64,000 nucleotides of DNA from Hyphomicrobiales bacterium (GTDB lineage: Bacteria > Pseudomonadota > Alphaproteobacteria > Rhizobiales > Rhizobiaceae): assembly GCA_900466005.1 (NCBI GenBank), contig UEGQ01000008.1, positions 62,001-126,000 of the forward strand. Direction: 5' to 3'. The notes beneath the pieces were generated by a model that was not told the DNA's origin, did no database searches, and saw nothing but the letters and a program-made list of their open reading frames with translations. The position numbers and the translations under genes were made by a program. This document shows, piece by piece, positions 1 to 11,174 of this stretch. Within the stretch, counting starts at the first letter, position 1. Each line of letters begins with the position of its first letter.

Positions 1-30
1 GTAACAGGTTAAGGATCACGCGATACTTTC

Positions 31-58
31 AAACAAGGTCATACGACCTTGTTTTTTT
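31..58 (+). terminator. Rho-independent terminator of an upstream plus-strand gene
   Basis: A perfect 10-bp stem (31-40 paired with 45-54) with a four-base ATAC loop runs into a nine-T tract on the plus strand. It probably ends a plus-strand gene that lies left of the window. No plus-strand gene follows it. Confidence 0.8.
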
Positions 59-144
59 TTGCCTTCCAGACAACGAGAACGAGTCGAAGACGCTCGAAAG
101 CACGCGTCCAGGGCTGTCAAGCTCGCCCTCGGACGCCAGACACC

Positions 145-414
145 TCATTCGAAACGCGGCATGATCTGCGGCAGGCTGTCGATACTGATCCCGAAATAAG
201 TCGAGGCGATGAACCAACCCGCGTAGATGACGGCGGAGATCACCGTCGTCAGGAGGACGACACGGCCACCGCGGAACCGGGCCGGCGCGCTCCCGACGCT
301 GCCGGGCACCACGTCCTTCTCCTCGTCCTGCGTCTTCAGCCCGATCGGCAGAACGGCGAACAGGGTGATCCACCAGATGATGAAATAGACGGCGAAGGCC
401 GAGACGAACGTCAT
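145..414 (-). CDS. DUF1467 family small inner-membrane protein
   Basis: This 89-residue protein has two strongly hydrophobic segments, at about residues 2-22 (containing FIIWWITLFAVLPIG) and about 55-75, joined by an acidic/polar loop. The N-terminal pattern and the size fit the DUF1467 family, which is common in Rhizobiales and has no known function. The first methionine matching the family N-terminus is at 414; an open frame extends upstream but reads as non-homologous Arg-rich sequence. It lies 160 bases downstream of the methylmalonyl-CoA epimerase gene on the same strand, at the tail of the nuo-birA-rnj unit, so it may be cotranscribed. The function is unknown; the family call rests on pattern recognition only. 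Confidence 0.8.
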   Translation of the reverse strand: MTFVSAFAVYFIIWWITLFAVLPIGLKTQDEEKDVVPGSVGSAPARFRGGRVVLLTTVISAVIYAGWFIASTYFGISIDSLPQIMPRFE

Positions 415-574
415 GTCGAGAACTCCGGGACGCCCTGCCCGGGCGTCGTCATTTTTCGAGCCGCGGCCGTTGCCGCGTCGGCACCTTATAGGCCGAACGG
501 ATCGCCGGCACAAACCCCCGAGGCAATGATCGCCGAGGCACTTCACGCGGCCGGAAGGCACAAACGCAGAAAGG

Positions 575-979
575 TCAGAGCTGCTCGAGCTCGATCAGCG
601 TTCCGTTGAAATCCTTGGGATGAAGGAAGAGGACCGGCTTGCCGTGAGCGCCGATCTTCGGTTCACCACCGCCGAGCACGCGCGCACCGCTTTCCGTCAG
701 CCGGTCGCGAGCACCGAGAATGTCGTCGACCTCGTAACAGATGTGGTGCATGCCGCCGGCGGGGTTCTTCGCAAGGAAGGCCGCGATCGGCGATTCGGCA
801 CCGAGCGGCTCGAGCAACTCGATCTTGGTGTTCGGCAGTTCCACGAAGACGACGGTGACGCCATGTTCCGGCAGGGACTGCGGCGCAGAGACGGTAGCAC
901 CCAACGTGTCGCGATAGGACGCCGTCGCGGCCTCGAGATCCGGTACGGCGATGGCGACGTGATTGACCCGTCCAAGCAT
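575..979 (-). CDS. mce: Methylmalonyl-CoA epimerase
   Basis: A 134-residue single-domain VOC-superfamily metalloenzyme that interconverts (2R)- and (2S)-methylmalonyl-CoA, linking propionyl-CoA carboxylase to methylmalonyl-CoA mutase. The N-terminus GRVNHVAIAVPDLEAA carries the first metal-binding His. HHICYEVDD in the middle and the C-terminal PKDFNGTLIELEQL (metal-binding Glu) are typical of the family. The ATG at 979 is preceded at good distance by GGGAG; an overlapping TTG lies one codon upstream. The gene follows rnj at 70 bases on the same strand, an arrangement found in other rhizobia. Confidence 0.93.
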   Translation of the reverse strand: MLGRVNHVAIAVPDLEAATASYRDTLGATVSAPQSLPEHGVTVVFVELPNTKIELLEPLGAESPIAAFLAKNPAGGMHHICYEVDDILGARDRLTESGARVLGGGEPKIGAHGKPVLFLHPKDFNGTLIELEQL

Positions 980-1052
980 CAAATACTCCCTTCGAACGAA
1001 ACAGAGATTGCGGACGCGGCGGACCCTATACCGGGAACCGCTCGTCCGTCAC

Positions 1053-2720
1053 TCAGACTTTCGTCACGAAAACGGTCACCACCGGCTTCTTGCCCCAGGC
1101 CTCGTTGGCTGCGGCACGAACGGCGCGACGGATGCTCTCGCGCACGACATCAAGGTCCTTGCGACGGACCCGTGGAATGCTCTCCACCGCACCGAGGATG
1201 GCGTCATAGAGGGTGTCTTCCATGTCCTCACCCTCCTCGTCCACTTCCGGCAACCCGCAGGCGACAACGTCCGGATCGCCGAGGAAGTCGTAACGACCGT
1301 CGAGCAGCACGTTGACCGAGACATGGCCGACATGGGAAAGCTTGCGGCGCTCGCCGATCCCCATCTCCTCGAAATCGCCGACAAGCTTGCCGTCCTTGTA
1401 GATGCGGCCGAACGGCGCCTGGTCGATGACCTCGGCCGGACCGGGTGCCAGGCGAAGCATGTCGCCGTTGCGCACTTTCGGAACGGTCTTGACGCCGGAC
1501 TGCAGCGCAAGCTCCGCCTGCGCCGTCAGGTGCGCTGCCTCGCCATGCACCGGCACGACCATCTGCGGCCGAGTCCACTCGTACATCTGCAGCAGCTCGT
1601 TACGCCGCGGATGGCCGGAGACATGGACCAGCGCCTCGCTGTCGGTGACGATGTGGAGGCCCTGATCGACCAGCCCGTTCTTGATGTCCTGGATCGCCTT
1701 CTCGTTGCCCGGGATCGTGCGCGAGGAAAAGACGACCGTGTCGCCGGCGGCGAAGGCGACATTGCGCATCTCGTCGCGGGCGATCCTTGCGAGCGCCGCT
1801 CGCGGTTCGCCCTGGCTGCCGGTCAGGATAACCACCACCTTGTCGCGCGGGATGTAGCCAAACTCGTCCTCGGCAATGAAGGGCTTCACACCCTCCATGA
1901 GCCCGATATCGGCGGCGACGGCGACGACGCGCTTCAGCGAGCTGCCGAGCAGGAGAACCTCGCGGCCAGCCGCTTCCGCGGCCTGCGCGATCGAGCGGAT
2001 GCGCCCGACATTCGACGAGAAGGTGGTGATCGCCACGCGCCCTTCCGCCGTCTCGATGATCTGGCGCAGGCCGTCGGATACCTGCTGTTCGGACGGCGAT
2101 ACGCCGTCGCGCATGGCGTTCGTGCTGTCGCACATCAGCGCCAGCACGCCCTCGTCGCCGAGCTCGCGGAAACGCGTCTCGTCGGTGAACGGCCCGAGCG
2201 ACGGCGCATGGTCGATCTTCCAGTCGCCCGTGTGGATCACATTGCCGAGCGGCGTGCGGATCACCAGCGACATCGGTTCGGGAATGGAGTGGTTGACGCC
2301 GACCGCCTCGATGTTGAACGGCCCGACATTGATCCGGTCGCCCGCCTTGAAGGGCGTCACCGGGATGTCCGCGCGCCCGCCTTCGTAGTCGCGCTTGGCT
2401 TCCAGCATCCCGGCGGTGAAGACCGAGGCATAGACCGGAACGTTGAGGCCCGGCCAGATGTCGTTCAGGCCGCCGTAGTGGTCCTCATGGGCATGGGTGA
2501 TGATGATGGCCTTGAGATTGCGCTTCTGCGCCTCGATGAAGCGTATGTCGGGAAGCACGAGGTCGACGCCCGGCAGGTCCGGCCCGGGGAAAGTCACCCC
2601 GCAGTCGACCATGATCCATTGGCGGTTCGACGGCGTTCCATAGCCGTATAATGCGAGGTTCATGCCGATCTCGCCGACGCCGCCGAGCGGCAGGAACACC
2701 AGTTCGTCTTGCTTTGCCAT
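1053..2720 (-). CDS. rnj: Ribonuclease J
   Basis: A 555-residue beta-CASP metallo-beta-lactamase RNase with endo- and 5'-exonuclease activity in mRNA decay and rRNA maturation. The metal-binding motif THAHEDHYGG lies near residue 75, preceded by the N-terminal FLPLGGVGEIGMN strand typical of RNase J. Further metal ligands are in HTGDWK and SGHPRR, and the C-terminal domain ends in KPVVTVFVTKV. I chose ATG 2720, which sits just after AAGGGA. An in-frame TTG at 2741 overlaps the birA stop codon and is a possible coupled alternative adding seven residues. It lies 17 bases downstream of birA. Alphaproteobacteria use RNase J together with RNase E. Confidence 0.95.
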   Translation of the reverse strand: MAKQDELVFLPLGGVGEIGMNLALYGYGTPSNRQWIMVDCGVTFPGPDLPGVDLVLPDIRFIEAQKRNLKAIIITHAHEDHYGGLNDIWPGLNVPVYASVFTAGMLEAKRDYEGGRADIPVTPFKAGDRINVGPFNIEAVGVNHSIPEPMSLVIRTPLGNVIHTGDWKIDHAPSLGPFTDETRFRELGDEGVLALMCDSTNAMRDGVSPSEQQVSDGLRQIIETAEGRVAITTFSSNVGRIRSIAQAAEAAGREVLLLGSSLKRVVAVAADIGLMEGVKPFIAEDEFGYIPRDKVVVILTGSQGEPRAALARIARDEMRNVAFAAGDTVVFSSRTIPGNEKAIQDIKNGLVDQGLHIVTDSEALVHVSGHPRRNELLQMYEWTRPQMVVPVHGEAAHLTAQAELALQSGVKTVPKVRNGDMLRLAPGPAEVIDQAPFGRIYKDGKLVGDFEEMGIGERRKLSHVGHVSVNVLLDGRYDFLGDPDVVACGLPEVDEEGEDMEDTLYDAILGAVESIPRVRRKDLDVVRESIRRAVRAAANEAWGKKPVVTVFVTKV

Positions 2721-2737
2721 TCTTCCCTTGTACCAGT

Positions 2738-3505
2738 TCAACCAAAAAATACGTCACCGGCCGCGATCGCCATCTGCCCTTCCGGGCCGCGATCGAGCAG
2801 GAGATAGCCTTTATCATCAATTCCTGCAAAGTAACCGGAAATCGACCGGTCCGGCAGGTTCACGGTGATTTTTTCGCCGATCCCGCAGGCATGCCGGCGC
2901 CAGCGTTCGACGACCGCCGCCGTTCCCCATCCCGCGTCCCAGAGGTTCAGCACCTCGGCCATAGAAGAGAACAATCGCGCGAAGAGTTCTTCCGGAGAAA
3001 CCGCCACCCCGTGTTCCGAAAGCGAGGTGACGGGATAGGCTGTGCCGTCCGGTTTCCGGACGATGTTGATGCCGATCCCGATCGCGATCGCATGGCGCCC
3101 GTCGGGCAGCGCCTCCCCTTCCAGCAGGATACCGCATGTCTTCGCCCTGCCGATCAGGATGTCGTTCGGCCACTTGATCTCGAGCGGCGGCGCGTCCGCC
3201 GGCAGCACGGCACGGATCGCGTCATGCACGGCAAGGGCAACGGCAAGCGGCAGTGACGAAATATGCTCCATCGGTGCCGCATCGACGAGAAGCAGCGAGG
3301 CGTAGAGGTTTCCCGGCTCGGAGGCCCATGCCCTGCCGCGGCGACCGCGACCGCCGGTCTGGCTCTCCGCCGTCAGCCATAGAAAACCGGAATCGCCCGC
3401 GCGAGCGCGGGCGAGACATTCACTGTTGGTGGAGGCGAGGACGCGATGCGCCTCGTGCCGGAAGTCGTCGACCGACAACCGCCGGCAGGTGTCATGCCCG
3501 CTCAA
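2738..3505 (-). CDS. birA: Biotin--[acetyl-CoA-carboxylase] ligase
   Basis: A 255-residue monofunctional biotin protein ligase that makes biotinyl-5'-AMP and attaches biotin to carrier domains such as AccB. Visible signatures are [11 protein letters not shown] (nucleotide/biotin loop), KWPNDIL and GIGINI, followed by a small SH3-like C-terminal domain. There is no N-terminal helix-turn-helix, so it is unlikely to be the dual repressor/ligase form known in E. coli. The ATG overlaps the nuoN stop by four bases (ATGA), implying translational coupling to the complex I operon. Confidence 0.95.
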   Translation of the reverse strand: MSGHDTCRRLSVDDFRHEAHRVLASTNSECLARARAGDSGFLWLTAESQTGGRGRRGRAWASEPGNLYASLLLVDAAPMEHISSLPLAVALAVHDAIRAVLPADAPPLEIKWPNDILIGRAKTCGILLEGEALPDGRHAIAIGIGINIVRKPDGTAYPVTSLSEHGVAVSPEELFARLFSSMAEVLNLWDAGWGTAAVVERWRRHACGIGEKITVNLPDRSISGYFAGIDDKGYLLLDRGPEGQMAIAAGDVFFG

Positions 3506-4947
3506 TAGAAGAGGGTCTTGGCTGCGGCCTCGGCCATGACGTCGAGCGGACCGCCGATCAGCAGATAGCCGACGACGAAGAGACCCGACAGACCGAAGAC
3601 CAGGCGAAGCTCGCCGGCGATGCGCGTGAACTCGACCTTCGCATCATCGAACCACATGACCTTCACGACGCGCAGGTAGTAGTAGGCACCGACCACCGAG
3701 GAGAGCACGCCGATGATCGCGAGACCATAGAGCTGCGCCTCGACCGCTGCGACGAAGACGAAGTACTTCGCAAAGAAGCCGGCGAGCGGCGGGATGCCGG
3801 CGAGCGAGAACATCAGCGCACTCAGCACCACGGCCATGAACGGCTTGGTGGTGGAAAGGCCGGCGAGATCGTCGACGTTCTCGACATTGCCGCCTTCCTT
3901 GACGCGCATCGCCATGATGCAGGCGAAGGTGCCGAGCGTGGTGATGAGATAGATCGCCAGGTAGATGATGACGCCCGTCACACCCGTCTTCGAGCCGGCG
4001 GCAAGACCGACGAGCGCATAGCCCATGTGACCGATCGAGGAATAGGCCATCAGTCGCTTGATGTTGCGCTGGCCGATCGCGGCGAACGAGCCGAGCAGCA
4101 TAGAGGCGATCGAGATGAAGACGACGACCTGCTGCCATTCCACGAAGATCGGCTGGAAGGCGCCGATGACGAGGCGGACGAAGATCGCCATCGCGCCGAT
4201 CTTCGGGGCGGCGGCGAGGAAGGCGGTGACCGGCGTCGGCGCGCCTTCGTAGACGTCCGGCGTCCACATGTGGAACGGAACCGCAGAAATCTTGAACGCG
4301 AGGCCGGCGAGGATGAAGACGAGGCCGAAGATCAGCCCGAGCTGCGGCTTGCCCGCCGTCAGGACCTTGGCGATCTCATCAAAGCCGGTGTTACCGGTGA
4401 AGCCGTAGACGAGCGACATGCCGTAGAGCAGCATACCGGACGACAGGGCGCCGAGGACGAAGTACTTCAGACCGGCTTCCGTGGAACGCAGGCTGTCACG
4501 GTTGATCGCCGCGACGACATAGAGCGCCAGCGACTGCAGTTCCAGCGAGAGGTAGAGCGAGATGAGATCGTTCGCCGAAATCATCAGCATGATGCCGAGC
4601 GTCGCCAGCACCAGGAGGACCGGGAATTCGAAACGGTCGAGATGGTCGAAGCGGGCGTGGCCGACCGCCATGATCATCGCCGTCACCGAACCTATCAGCG
4701 CGAGGACCTTCATGAAGCGGGCATAGCCGTCCGCCAGATAGGCACCGCCGAAGGCGGAACCTTCTGCAGGTACCAGCACCATCCACAGGCCCGAGGCGAT
4801 CAGCAGCGCCACGGCAAGTCCGGTCACCGTCGGCGTGGACTTGTCTCCGGAGAATACGCCAACCATCAGCAGCACCAGGGCACCGACCGCGAGGATCAGT
4901 TCCGGTGTGACGAGATGCAGGCTTGCAACGAGTGTTTCAGCGTTCAT
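3502..4947 (-). CDS. nuoN: NADH-quinone oxidoreductase subunit N
   Basis: An antiporter-like membrane subunit of complex I, 481 residues with about 14 transmembrane helices, which takes part in proton translocation. The Proton_antipo_M signature is seen in [18 protein letters not shown], and a conserved transmembrane Lys/Glu set occurs in [21 protein letters not shown] chose ATG 4947; a TTG two codons upstream is in frame, but the AGGA ribosome site is better spaced for the ATG. It begins 18 bases after nuoM and overlaps birA at its end. Confidence 0.96.
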   Translation of the reverse strand: MNAETLVASLHLVTPELILAVGALVLLMVGVFSGDKSTPTVTGLAVALLIASGLWMVLVPAEGSAFGGAYLADGYARFMKVLALIGSVTAMIMAVGHARFDHLDRFEFPVLLVLATLGIMLMISANDLISLYLSLELQSLALYVVAAINRDSLRSTEAGLKYFVLGALSSGMLLYGMSLVYGFTGNTGFDEIAKVLTAGKPQLGLIFGLVFILAGLAFKISAVPFHMWTPDVYEGAPTPVTAFLAAAPKIGAMAIFVRLVIGAFQPIFVEWQQVVVFISIASMLLGSFAAIGQRNIKRLMAYSSIGHMGYALVGLAAGSKTGVTGVIIYLAIYLITTLGTFACIMAMRVKEGGNVENVDDLAGLSTTKPFMAVVLSALMFSLAGIPPLAGFFAKYFVFVAAVEAQLYGLAIIGVLSSVVGAYYYLRVVKVMWFDDAKVEFTRIAGELRLVFGLSGLFVVGYLLIGGPLDVMAEAAAKTLFY

Positions 4948-4965
4948 GTCCAAAGGGTCCTGTCG

Positions 4966-6477
4966 TCAATTCACCGTGAGCGCAACGTTCTGCGCCGCCT
5001 GCAATGCTGCCGAATAGTTGTTCACCAGAAGTTCGACCGAAGCGGCCGTGGCATCGAAGATCGGGGCCGGATAGACGCCGAAGAAGATGGTGAGCGCAAT
5101 CAGCGGATAGAGAATGAACTTCTCGCGGAGCGAGAGGTCGAGCATGGCCTTCAGGCTTTCCTTCTCGAGCGCGCCGAACACGACCCGGCGATAGAGCCAG
5201 AGCGCGTAAGCGGCCGAGAGGATGACGCCGGTCGCAGCGAAGAGCGCAACCCAAGTGTTGGCGCGGAAGACGCCGATCAGGGTCAGGAACTCGCCGATGA
5301 AGCCGGACGTGCCCGGAAGGCCGACATTCGCCATGGTGAAGACCATGAAGGCGACGGCGTATTTCGGCATGTTGTTGACCAGGCCGCCATAGGCCGCGAT
5401 GTCGCGGGTGTGCAGGCGGTCGTAGATCACGCCGACGCAGAAGAAGAGAGCGGCCGACACGAAACCGTGGCTCAGCATCTGGAAAATCGCCCCCTGCACG
5501 CCCTGCATGTTGGCGGCGAAGGTACCCATGGTGACATAGCCCATGTGCGCGATCGACGAATAGGCGATCAGCTTCTTCATGTCCTCCTGCATCATCGCCA
5601 CCAGCGAGGTGTAGATGATCGCGATCACCGACATCGTGTAGACGAGCGGCGCGAAGTAGTCCGACGCCAGCGGGAACATCGGCAGCGAGAAGCGCAGCAA
5701 GCCGTAGCCACCGAGCTTCAGCAGGATGCCCGCAAGGATCATCGAGCCGGCCGTCGGGGCCTGCACGTGCGCATCCGGCAGCCAGGTGTGGACCGGCCAC
5801 ATCGGCATCTTCACCGCGAAGGACGCGAAGAAGGCGAGCCACAGCCAGGTTTGCATCTGCGCCGGGAACTTGTGGGCGAGCAACTGCGTGATGTCGGTCG
5901 TGCCGGCATCCCAGTACATCGCCATGATGGCGATCAGCATCAGCACCGAGCCGGCGAGCGTGTAGAGGAAGAACTTGTAGGACGCGTAGACGCGATCCTT
6001 GCCGCCCCAGACGCCGATGATGATGAACATCGGGATCAGGCCTGCCTCGAAGTAGACGTAGAACAGCACGATGTCGAGCGCCACGAACACCCCGATCATC
6101 AGGGTTTCGAGGAGCAGGAATGCGATCATGTAGTCCTTCAGGCGCTTCTCGACCGAAACCCAGCTCGCGAGGATGCAGAAGGGCATGAGCAGCGTCGTCA
6201 GGATGACGAACAGCATCGAGATGCCGTCGACGCCGACGTGGTAGGAAATGCCGGTTCCGAGCCAGGCGTGCTTTTCCACCATCTGGAAGCCGGGGTTCGA
6301 ATTGTCGAAGCCGATCCAGATGAAGAGCGAGACGACGAAGGTGAAGACCGTCGTCAGCAGCGCCACGTTGCGGATATTGCGGCGGCCGAGGGCTGTATCC
6401 TCCCGGGTCAGCAGGAGAAGTGCCACGCCGACCAGCGGCAGGAAGGTGACCGTTGAAAGAATGGGCCAATCGGTCAT
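4966..6477 (-). CDS. nuoM: NADH-quinone oxidoreductase subunit M
   Basis: The second antiporter-like subunit of complex I, 503 residues, almost entirely membrane helices. The motif [15 protein letters not shown] and the region [20 protein letters not shown], with the family's conserved charged residues, identify it. The start codon overlaps the nuoL stop by one base (TGATG), so translation is probably coupled. It is of normal length. Confidence 0.97.
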   Translation of the reverse strand: MTDWPILSTVTFLPLVGVALLLLTREDTALGRRNIRNVALLTTVFTFVVSLFIWIGFDNSNPGFQMVEKHAWLGTGISYHVGVDGISMLFVILTTLLMPFCILASWVSVEKRLKDYMIAFLLLETLMIGVFVALDIVLFYVYFEAGLIPMFIIIGVWGGKDRVYASYKFFLYTLAGSVLMLIAIMAMYWDAGTTDITQLLAHKFPAQMQTWLWLAFFASFAVKMPMWPVHTWLPDAHVQAPTAGSMILAGILLKLGGYGLLRFSLPMFPLASDYFAPLVYTMSVIAIIYTSLVAMMQEDMKKLIAYSSIAHMGYVTMGTFAANMQGVQGAIFQMLSHGFVSAALFFCVGVIYDRLHTRDIAAYGGLVNNMPKYAVAFMVFTMANVGLPGTSGFIGEFLTLIGVFRANTWVALFAATGVILSAAYALWLYRRVVFGALEKESLKAMLDLSLREKFILYPLIALTIFFGVYPAPIFDATAASVELLVNNYSAALQAAQNVALTVN

Positions 6478-8471
6478 CAGAAGGAACTCCCGAGCATCAT
6501 CCAGGTAATGAGGGCCGCAACGCCGATCAGCATCGCGAAGGCATAGTGATAGAGGTAACCCGACTGCAGGCGGACGACCCTCTGGGTCACGTCGACGACG
6601 GCCGCGGCGACGCCGTTCGGGCCGTAGGTGTCGATGACACCGACGTCACCCTTCTTCCACAGGAACCGGCCGAGGGCCTTGGCCGAGCGGACGAAGAGCA
6701 GATCGTAGAGTTCGTCGAAGTACCACTTGTTGAGCAGGAACTGGTAGAGCACGCGGTGCTGCTCGGCCAGGACCTTCGGGGTCGAGGGCGACTTGATGTA
6801 CATGTACCAGGCGGTCACGAAGCCGGTCAGCATGGCGATGAAGGGGCTCCACTTCACCCAGGTCGGGACGCCGTGGAACTGCTCGAGGATCTCGTTTTCC
6901 GGCAGCGTGAAGAGCGCGCCCTTCCAGAACTCGCCGTATTCGTGGCCGAAGAAGTAGCCCTCGAAGGCAACGCCAGCGAAGACCGCACCGAGCGCAAGCA
7001 ACGCGAGCGGCGCCAGCATCACCATCGGCGATTCATGCACGTGGTGCATGACGTCGGCGGACGCCCGCGGCTTGCCGAAGAAGGTGAGGAAGGCAAGACG
7101 CCAGGAATAGAAGCTGGTGAACAGCGCCGCGATGACGAGCAGCGCGAAGGCGAAGCCCGAGACCGCCGAATGCGAGGCGTAGGCCGACTCGATGATGACG
7201 TCCTTCGAGAAGAAGCCGGCAAAGCCGATCATCGTTCCCGGGATGCCGACGCCGGTCAGCGCCAGCGTGCCGATGGTCATCGCCCAGAAGGTCAGCGGAA
7301 TGTGCTTCCTGAGGCCGCCCATGTAGCGCATGTCCTGCTCGCCGTCGACGGCATGGATGACCGAGCCGGCGCCGAGGAAGAGCAGTGCCTTGAAGAAGGC
7401 GTGCGTGAAGAGGTGGAAGATCGCCGCACCATAGGCGCCGACGCCGAGCGCCACGAACATATAGCCGAGCTGCGAGCAGGTCGAATAGGCGATGACGCGC
7501 TTGATGTCGTTCTGCACGAGGCCGACGGTCGCCGCGAAGAAGGCGGTGATCGCACCGATCAGCGTGACGAAGGTCAGCGCATCCGGCGACAGTTCGAAGA
7601 GCGGCGACATGCGGGCGACGAGGAAGACGCCGGCGGTGACCATGGTGGCGGCATGGATGAGGGCCGAAACCGGGGTCGGGCCTTCCATCGCGTCCGGCAG
7701 CCAGGTGTGCAGCAGGAACTGCGCCGACTTGCCCATGGCACCCATGAAGAGCAGCAGGCAGACGGCGGTCATGGCGTTCGCCTTGTCAAGGCTCATGCCG
7801 AAGAGATTGATGACGGCTTCGCCGCCTTCGGCACCCTCGGCCGGCAGATAGCTCTGCGCGGCGGCGAAGATCGTCTCGAAGTTGATCGAGCCGAACAGGA
7901 CGAAGACGCCGGCAATACCGAGGATGAAGCCGAAGTCACCGACGCGGTTGACGATGAAGGCTTTCATCGCCGCGGCGCAAGCCGACGGCTTCTTGAACCA
8001 GAAGCCGATGAGCAGGTACGAGGCGAGACCGACGCCTTCCCAGCCGAAGAACATCTGCAGCAGGTTGTCGGAGGTCACCAGCATCAGCATGGCGAAGGTG
8101 AACAGCGACAGATAGGAGAAGAAGCGCGGCCGGTCCGGATCGTGGTGCATGTAGCCGATCGAGTAGACGTGGACCAGCGTCGAGACGCTGTTGACGACGA
8201 CCAGCATGACGGCGGTCAGCGTGTCGATCCGCAGCGACCATTCGACGTCGATGCCGCCGGACTGGATCCAGCGCAGCACCGAGACCTTGATGACCTCGTG
8301 CCCCTCGCCGAAACCGACGTTGACGAAGACGACCCACGACAGGACCGCGGTGACGATCATCAGGCCGCTGGTGATGTATTCGGAGGCCTTGGCGCCGATC
8401 TGGCGACCGAGCAGGCCGGCGATCAGCGCGCCGATCAGCGGAAGAAAGACGATAGCCTTATACAAAATCAT
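6477..8471 (-). CDS. nuoL: NADH-quinone oxidoreductase subunit L
   Basis: The largest antiporter-like subunit of complex I, 664 residues, including the long C-terminal lateral helix region that braces NuoM and NuoN. Typical sequence includes the N-terminal [15 protein letters not shown], the block [20 protein letters not shown], and the helix motif [16 protein letters not shown]. Length and content are normal. It starts seven bases after nuoK. Confidence 0.97.
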   Translation of the reverse strand: MILYKAIVFLPLIGALIAGLLGRQIGAKASEYITSGLMIVTAVLSWVVFVNVGFGEGHEVIKVSVLRWIQSGGIDVEWSLRIDTLTAVMLVVVNSVSTLVHVYSIGYMHHDPDRPRFFSYLSLFTFAMLMLVTSDNLLQMFFGWEGVGLASYLLIGFWFKKPSACAAAMKAFIVNRVGDFGFILGIAGVFVLFGSINFETIFAAAQSYLPAEGAEGGEAVINLFGMSLDKANAMTAVCLLLFMGAMGKSAQFLLHTWLPDAMEGPTPVSALIHAATMVTAGVFLVARMSPLFELSPDALTFVTLIGAITAFFAATVGLVQNDIKRVIAYSTCSQLGYMFVALGVGAYGAAIFHLFTHAFFKALLFLGAGSVIHAVDGEQDMRYMGGLRKHIPLTFWAMTIGTLALTGVGIPGTMIGFAGFFSKDVIIESAYASHSAVSGFAFALLVIAALFTSFYSWRLAFLTFFGKPRASADVMHHVHESPMVMLAPLALLALGAVFAGVAFEGYFFGHEYGEFWKGALFTLPENEILEQFHGVPTWVKWSPFIAMLTGFVTAWYMYIKSPSTPKVLAEQHRVLYQFLLNKWYFDELYDLLFVRSAKALGRFLWKKGDVGVIDTYGPNGVAAAVVDVTQRVVRLQSGYLYHYAFAMLIGVAALITWMMLGSSF

Positions 8472-8478
8472 AGCTTTA

Positions 8479-8787
8479 TCAGCCCTTCATCATATTGATG
8501 TCTTCGACGGCGATGGAGCCGCGGTTGCGGTAGAAGACAACGAGAATAGCAAGACCGATCGCCGCTTCTGCCGCAGCGACGGTCAGGATGAACAGGGCGA
8601 AGACCTGGCCGACCATGTCGTTGAGGAAGGCGGAGAACGCCACCATGTTCAGGTTGACGGCGAGCAGAATGAGCTCGATCGACATGAGGATGACGATGAC
8701 GTTCTTGCGGTTCAGAAAGATGCCGAACACGCCGAGGGTGAAGAGAATGGCACTGACCGTCAGGTAATGGGAAAGACCGATTTCCAT
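8479..8787 (-). CDS. nuoK: NADH-quinone oxidoreductase subunit K
   Basis: A 102-residue subunit, the usual NuoK length, with three transmembrane helices. The two membrane glutamates needed for coupling in the family are visible in [14 protein letters not shown] and in [13 protein letters not shown]. The ATG at 8787 gives the family-standard N-terminus; the open frame upstream of it is Arg/Ser-rich and unrelated. It is the 4L homologue of mitochondrial complex I. Confidence 0.96.
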   Translation of the reverse strand: MEIGLSHYLTVSAILFTLGVFGIFLNRKNVIVILMSIELILLAVNLNMVAFSAFLNDMVGQVFALFILTVAAAEAAIGLAILVVFYRNRGSIAVEDINMMKG

Positions 8788-8815
8788 ATTTTCTGTTCCT
8801 TGACCTCGTGCTGCC

Positions 8816-9430
8816 TCAGACACCCTGCCCCGGCTTGACCTTGACCACCTTGACGGCGGTCGCGGGCGTGCGGGCAACCTGTCTGGAAATGTCCTGCCGC
8901 TTGATGTTGGTGCGGTGACGCAGCGTCAGCACGATCGCGCCGATCATTGCCACCAGCAGCACCAGGCCGGCGATCTGGAAGAAGTAGACGTAATTCGTAT
9001 AGAGCACATCGCCGAGGGCTGCGGTGTTCTGGCGTTCGGCAAGCGCCGGCATCGGCATGGTCACCGCGTTCATCGCTTCCGGCGAAATGATGCTGCCGCC
9101 GATGACGAACACCAGCTCCGCCGCTACGACGACACCGATGAGCGTGGCGATCGGCGCGTATTTCAGCGCGCCGGACCTGAGCTCGGCGAAGTCGATGTCG
9201 AGCATCATGACGACGAAGAGGAAGAGCACCGCCACGGCGCCGACATAGACGACCAGCAGGATCATCGCCAGGAATTCCGCGCCCGTCAGGAGGAACAGGC
9301 CGGCGGCGTTAACGAAGGTGAGGATGAGGAACAGAACCGAGTGGACCGGGTTCCGTGCCGAGATCACCATGAACGCCGAAGCCACGGCGACAAAGGCAAA
9401 GAGATAGAAAAAAAGAGCCTGAAGACCCAT
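8816..9430 (-). CDS. nuoJ: NADH-quinone oxidoreductase subunit J
   Basis: A 204-residue, five-helix membrane subunit (ND6 homologue). The family signatures [20 protein letters not shown] and [19 protein letters not shown] are present, the latter containing the helix that forms a pi-bulge in complex I structures. The C-terminus is a basic, soluble tail. There is an untranslated gap of 157 bases to nuoI upstream, larger than most junctions in this operon. Confidence 0.96.
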   Translation of the reverse strand: MGLQALFFYLFAFVAVASAFMVISARNPVHSVLFLILTFVNAAGLFLLTGAEFLAMILLVVYVGAVAVLFLFVVMMLDIDFAELRSGALKYAPIATLIGVVVAAELVFVIGGSIISPEAMNAVTMPMPALAERQNTAALGDVLYTNYVYFFQIAGLVLLVAMIGAIVLTLRHRTNIKRQDISRQVARTPATAVKVVKVKPGQGV

Positions 9431-9587
9431 GTTGGTGCCTTTTCATCTTCCCCGGGACGCGCGTCCGCGCCGCCGTCCGATGGGACGCTGCCGGTAATCC
9501 CCTACCGGCTGGACGCCCCTGTTCAAAACTCATGTGCCGCGACGACGCCCGCTTGCCGGCGTCACCACGATCGATGTCGCCCGCCGA

Positions 9588-10079
9588 TCAGCGGTACGGA
9601 GCATCCAGCGCGATGTTGCGCGCGATTTCCCGTTCCCAGCGATCGCCGTTATCCAGGAGCCGCGCCTTGTCGAAATAAAGTTCCTCGCGCGTCTCGGTGG
9701 CGAACTCGAAATTCGGCCCCTCGACGATCGCCTCGACCGGGCAGGCTTCCTGGCAGAAGCCGCAATAGATGCACTTCACCATGTCGATGTCGTAGCGCAC
9801 CGTGCGGCGGGTGCCGTCGTTGCGGCGGGGACCGGCCTCGATGGTGATCGCCTGGGCCGGACAGATCGCCTCACAGAGCTTGCACGCGATGCAGCGTTCT
9901 TCGCCGTTCGGATAGCGGCGCAGTGCGTGTTCGCCACGGAAGCGCGGCGACAGCGGCCCCTTTTCGAAGGGATAGTTGATCGTGGCCTTGGGCGCGAAGA
10001 AGTAGCGCATCGACAGGAAGAACGCGCCGACGAACTCCTTCAGGAACAGGGAATTGATAGCCTGGGAGAGACCAGCCAT
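9588..10079 (-). CDS. nuoI: NADH-quinone oxidoreductase subunit I
   Basis: The 8Fe ferredoxin-like subunit, 163 residues, holding clusters N6a and N6b in the peripheral arm. Two CxxCxxCxxxCP motifs are explicit: [12 protein letters not shown] and [12 protein letters not shown]. An amphipathic N-terminus ([18 protein letters not shown]) anchors it to the membrane. ATG 10079 follows a textbook GGAGG ribosome site; a TTG four codons upstream lies inside that site and is rejected. Confidence 0.97.
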   Translation of the reverse strand: MAGLSQAINSLFLKEFVGAFFLSMRYFFAPKATINYPFEKGPLSPRFRGEHALRRYPNGEERCIACKLCEAICPAQAITIEAGPRRNDGTRRTVRYDIDMVKCIYCGFCQEACPVEAIVEGPNFEFATETREELYFDKARLLDNGDRWEREIARNIALDAPYR

Positions 10080-10118
10080 CTTAACCTCCAAATCTGCCGA
10101 GGGACGGAACGGACATCA

Positions 10119-11162
10119 TCATGCCCATCCCATCAGCTTCAGCACGAATGCAACGATGACGACCATGGCGAGCGAGAGCGGCAGGAAGACCTTCCAGCCG
10201 AGACGCATCAGTTGGTCGTAGCGGTAGCGCGGCACGAAGGCCTTCACCATCGCGAACATGAAGAACACCATCGAGGCCTTGAGCACGAACCAGACGATGC
10301 CGGGTACCCAGTTGAGGATGGCGATATCGACCGGCGGCAGCCAGCCACCGAGGAACAGGATGGTCGTCAGCGCGCACATCAGCACGATCGCGGCGTATTC
10401 ACCGAGCATGAACATCATGTACGGGGTCGAGCCGTATTCGACCATGAAGCCGGCCACCAGTTCCGATTCAGCTTCCGGCAGGTCGAAGGGCGGGCGGTTC
10501 GTCTCGGCGAGTGCCGAGATGAAGAAGACGATGAACATCGGGAACAGCGCCAGCCAATGCCAGTCGAGGAAGGAACTCGGCATGCCGAGCATGGTTCCGA
10601 GGCCGTCCTTCTGGGCGTAGACGATGTCCGAAAGATTGAGCGAACCGACGCAGAGCAGGACGGTGACGATCACGAAGCCGATCGAGACTTCGTAGGACAC
10701 CATCTGCGCGGCAGAACGCAGCGCGCCGAGGAACGGATACTTCGAGTTCGAAGCCCAGCCGCCCATGATGATGCCGTAAACTTCGAGAGACGAGATCGCG
10801 AAGACGTAGAGGATGCCGACATTGATGTTGGCGATCACCCAGCCGTCGGCGAAAGGCACGACCGCCCAGGTGGCGAGTGCCAGCATCACGGCGACGAGCG
10901 GCGCAAGCAGGAAGACGCCCTTGTTGGAACCGGCCGGAATGATCGGCTCCTTGAAGACGAACTTCAGAAGGTCGGCGAAAGACTGGAAGAGACCCCACGG
11001 ACCGACGACGTTCGGACCGCGACGCAACTGCACCGCTGCCCAGATCTTGCGGTCAGCCAGCAGGAAATAGGCGATGAACAGCAGCAGGGCGACCAGGAGC
11101 AGCAGCGACTGGCCGATCATGATGGCCGCCGGCCAGACATAGGTTGAAACGAAAGAGTCCAT
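10119..11162 (-). CDS. nuoH: NADH-quinone oxidoreductase subunit H
   Basis: The ND1 homologue, 347 residues and eight or so membrane helices, forming the quinone chamber. The family motifs [18 protein letters not shown] and [19 protein letters not shown] are intact, with conserved acidic residues of the E-channel in the latter loop. It starts 12 bases after nuoG. Confidence 0.97.
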   Translation of the reverse strand: MDSFVSTYVWPAAIMIGQSLLLLVALLLFIAYFLLADRKIWAAVQLRRGPNVVGPWGLFQSFADLLKFVFKEPIIPAGSNKGVFLLAPLVAVMLALATWAVVPFADGWVIANINVGILYVFAISSLEVYGIIMGGWASNSKYPFLGALRSAAQMVSYEVSIGFVIVTVLLCVGSLNLSDIVYAQKDGLGTMLGMPSSFLDWHWLALFPMFIVFFISALAETNRPPFDLPEAESELVAGFMVEYGSTPYMMFMLGEYAAIVLMCALTTILFLGGWLPPVDIAILNWVPGIVWFVLKASMVFFMFAMVKAFVPRYRYDQLMRLGWKVFLPLSLAMVVIVAFVLKLMGWA

Positions 11163-11174
11163 GTTCCCCTGCCC

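Noticed and set aside
2720..2741. TTG 2741 as the rnj start, overlapping the birA stop
   Set aside because: ATG 2720 has an AAGGGA site immediately upstream and gives the standard N-terminus; the TTG remains a lesser alternative.
3253..6456. A plus-strand open frame of 1067 codons opposite nuoN and nuoM
   Set aside because: The product is almost entirely charged (Arg/Asp/Glu/His), the usual antisense shadow of hydrophobic GC-rich membrane-protein genes. The minus strand has clear complex I subunits.
6453..8498. A plus-strand open frame of 681 codons opposite nuoL
   Set aside because: Same charged, low-complexity composition; it mirrors nuoL and has no domain pattern or ribosome site.
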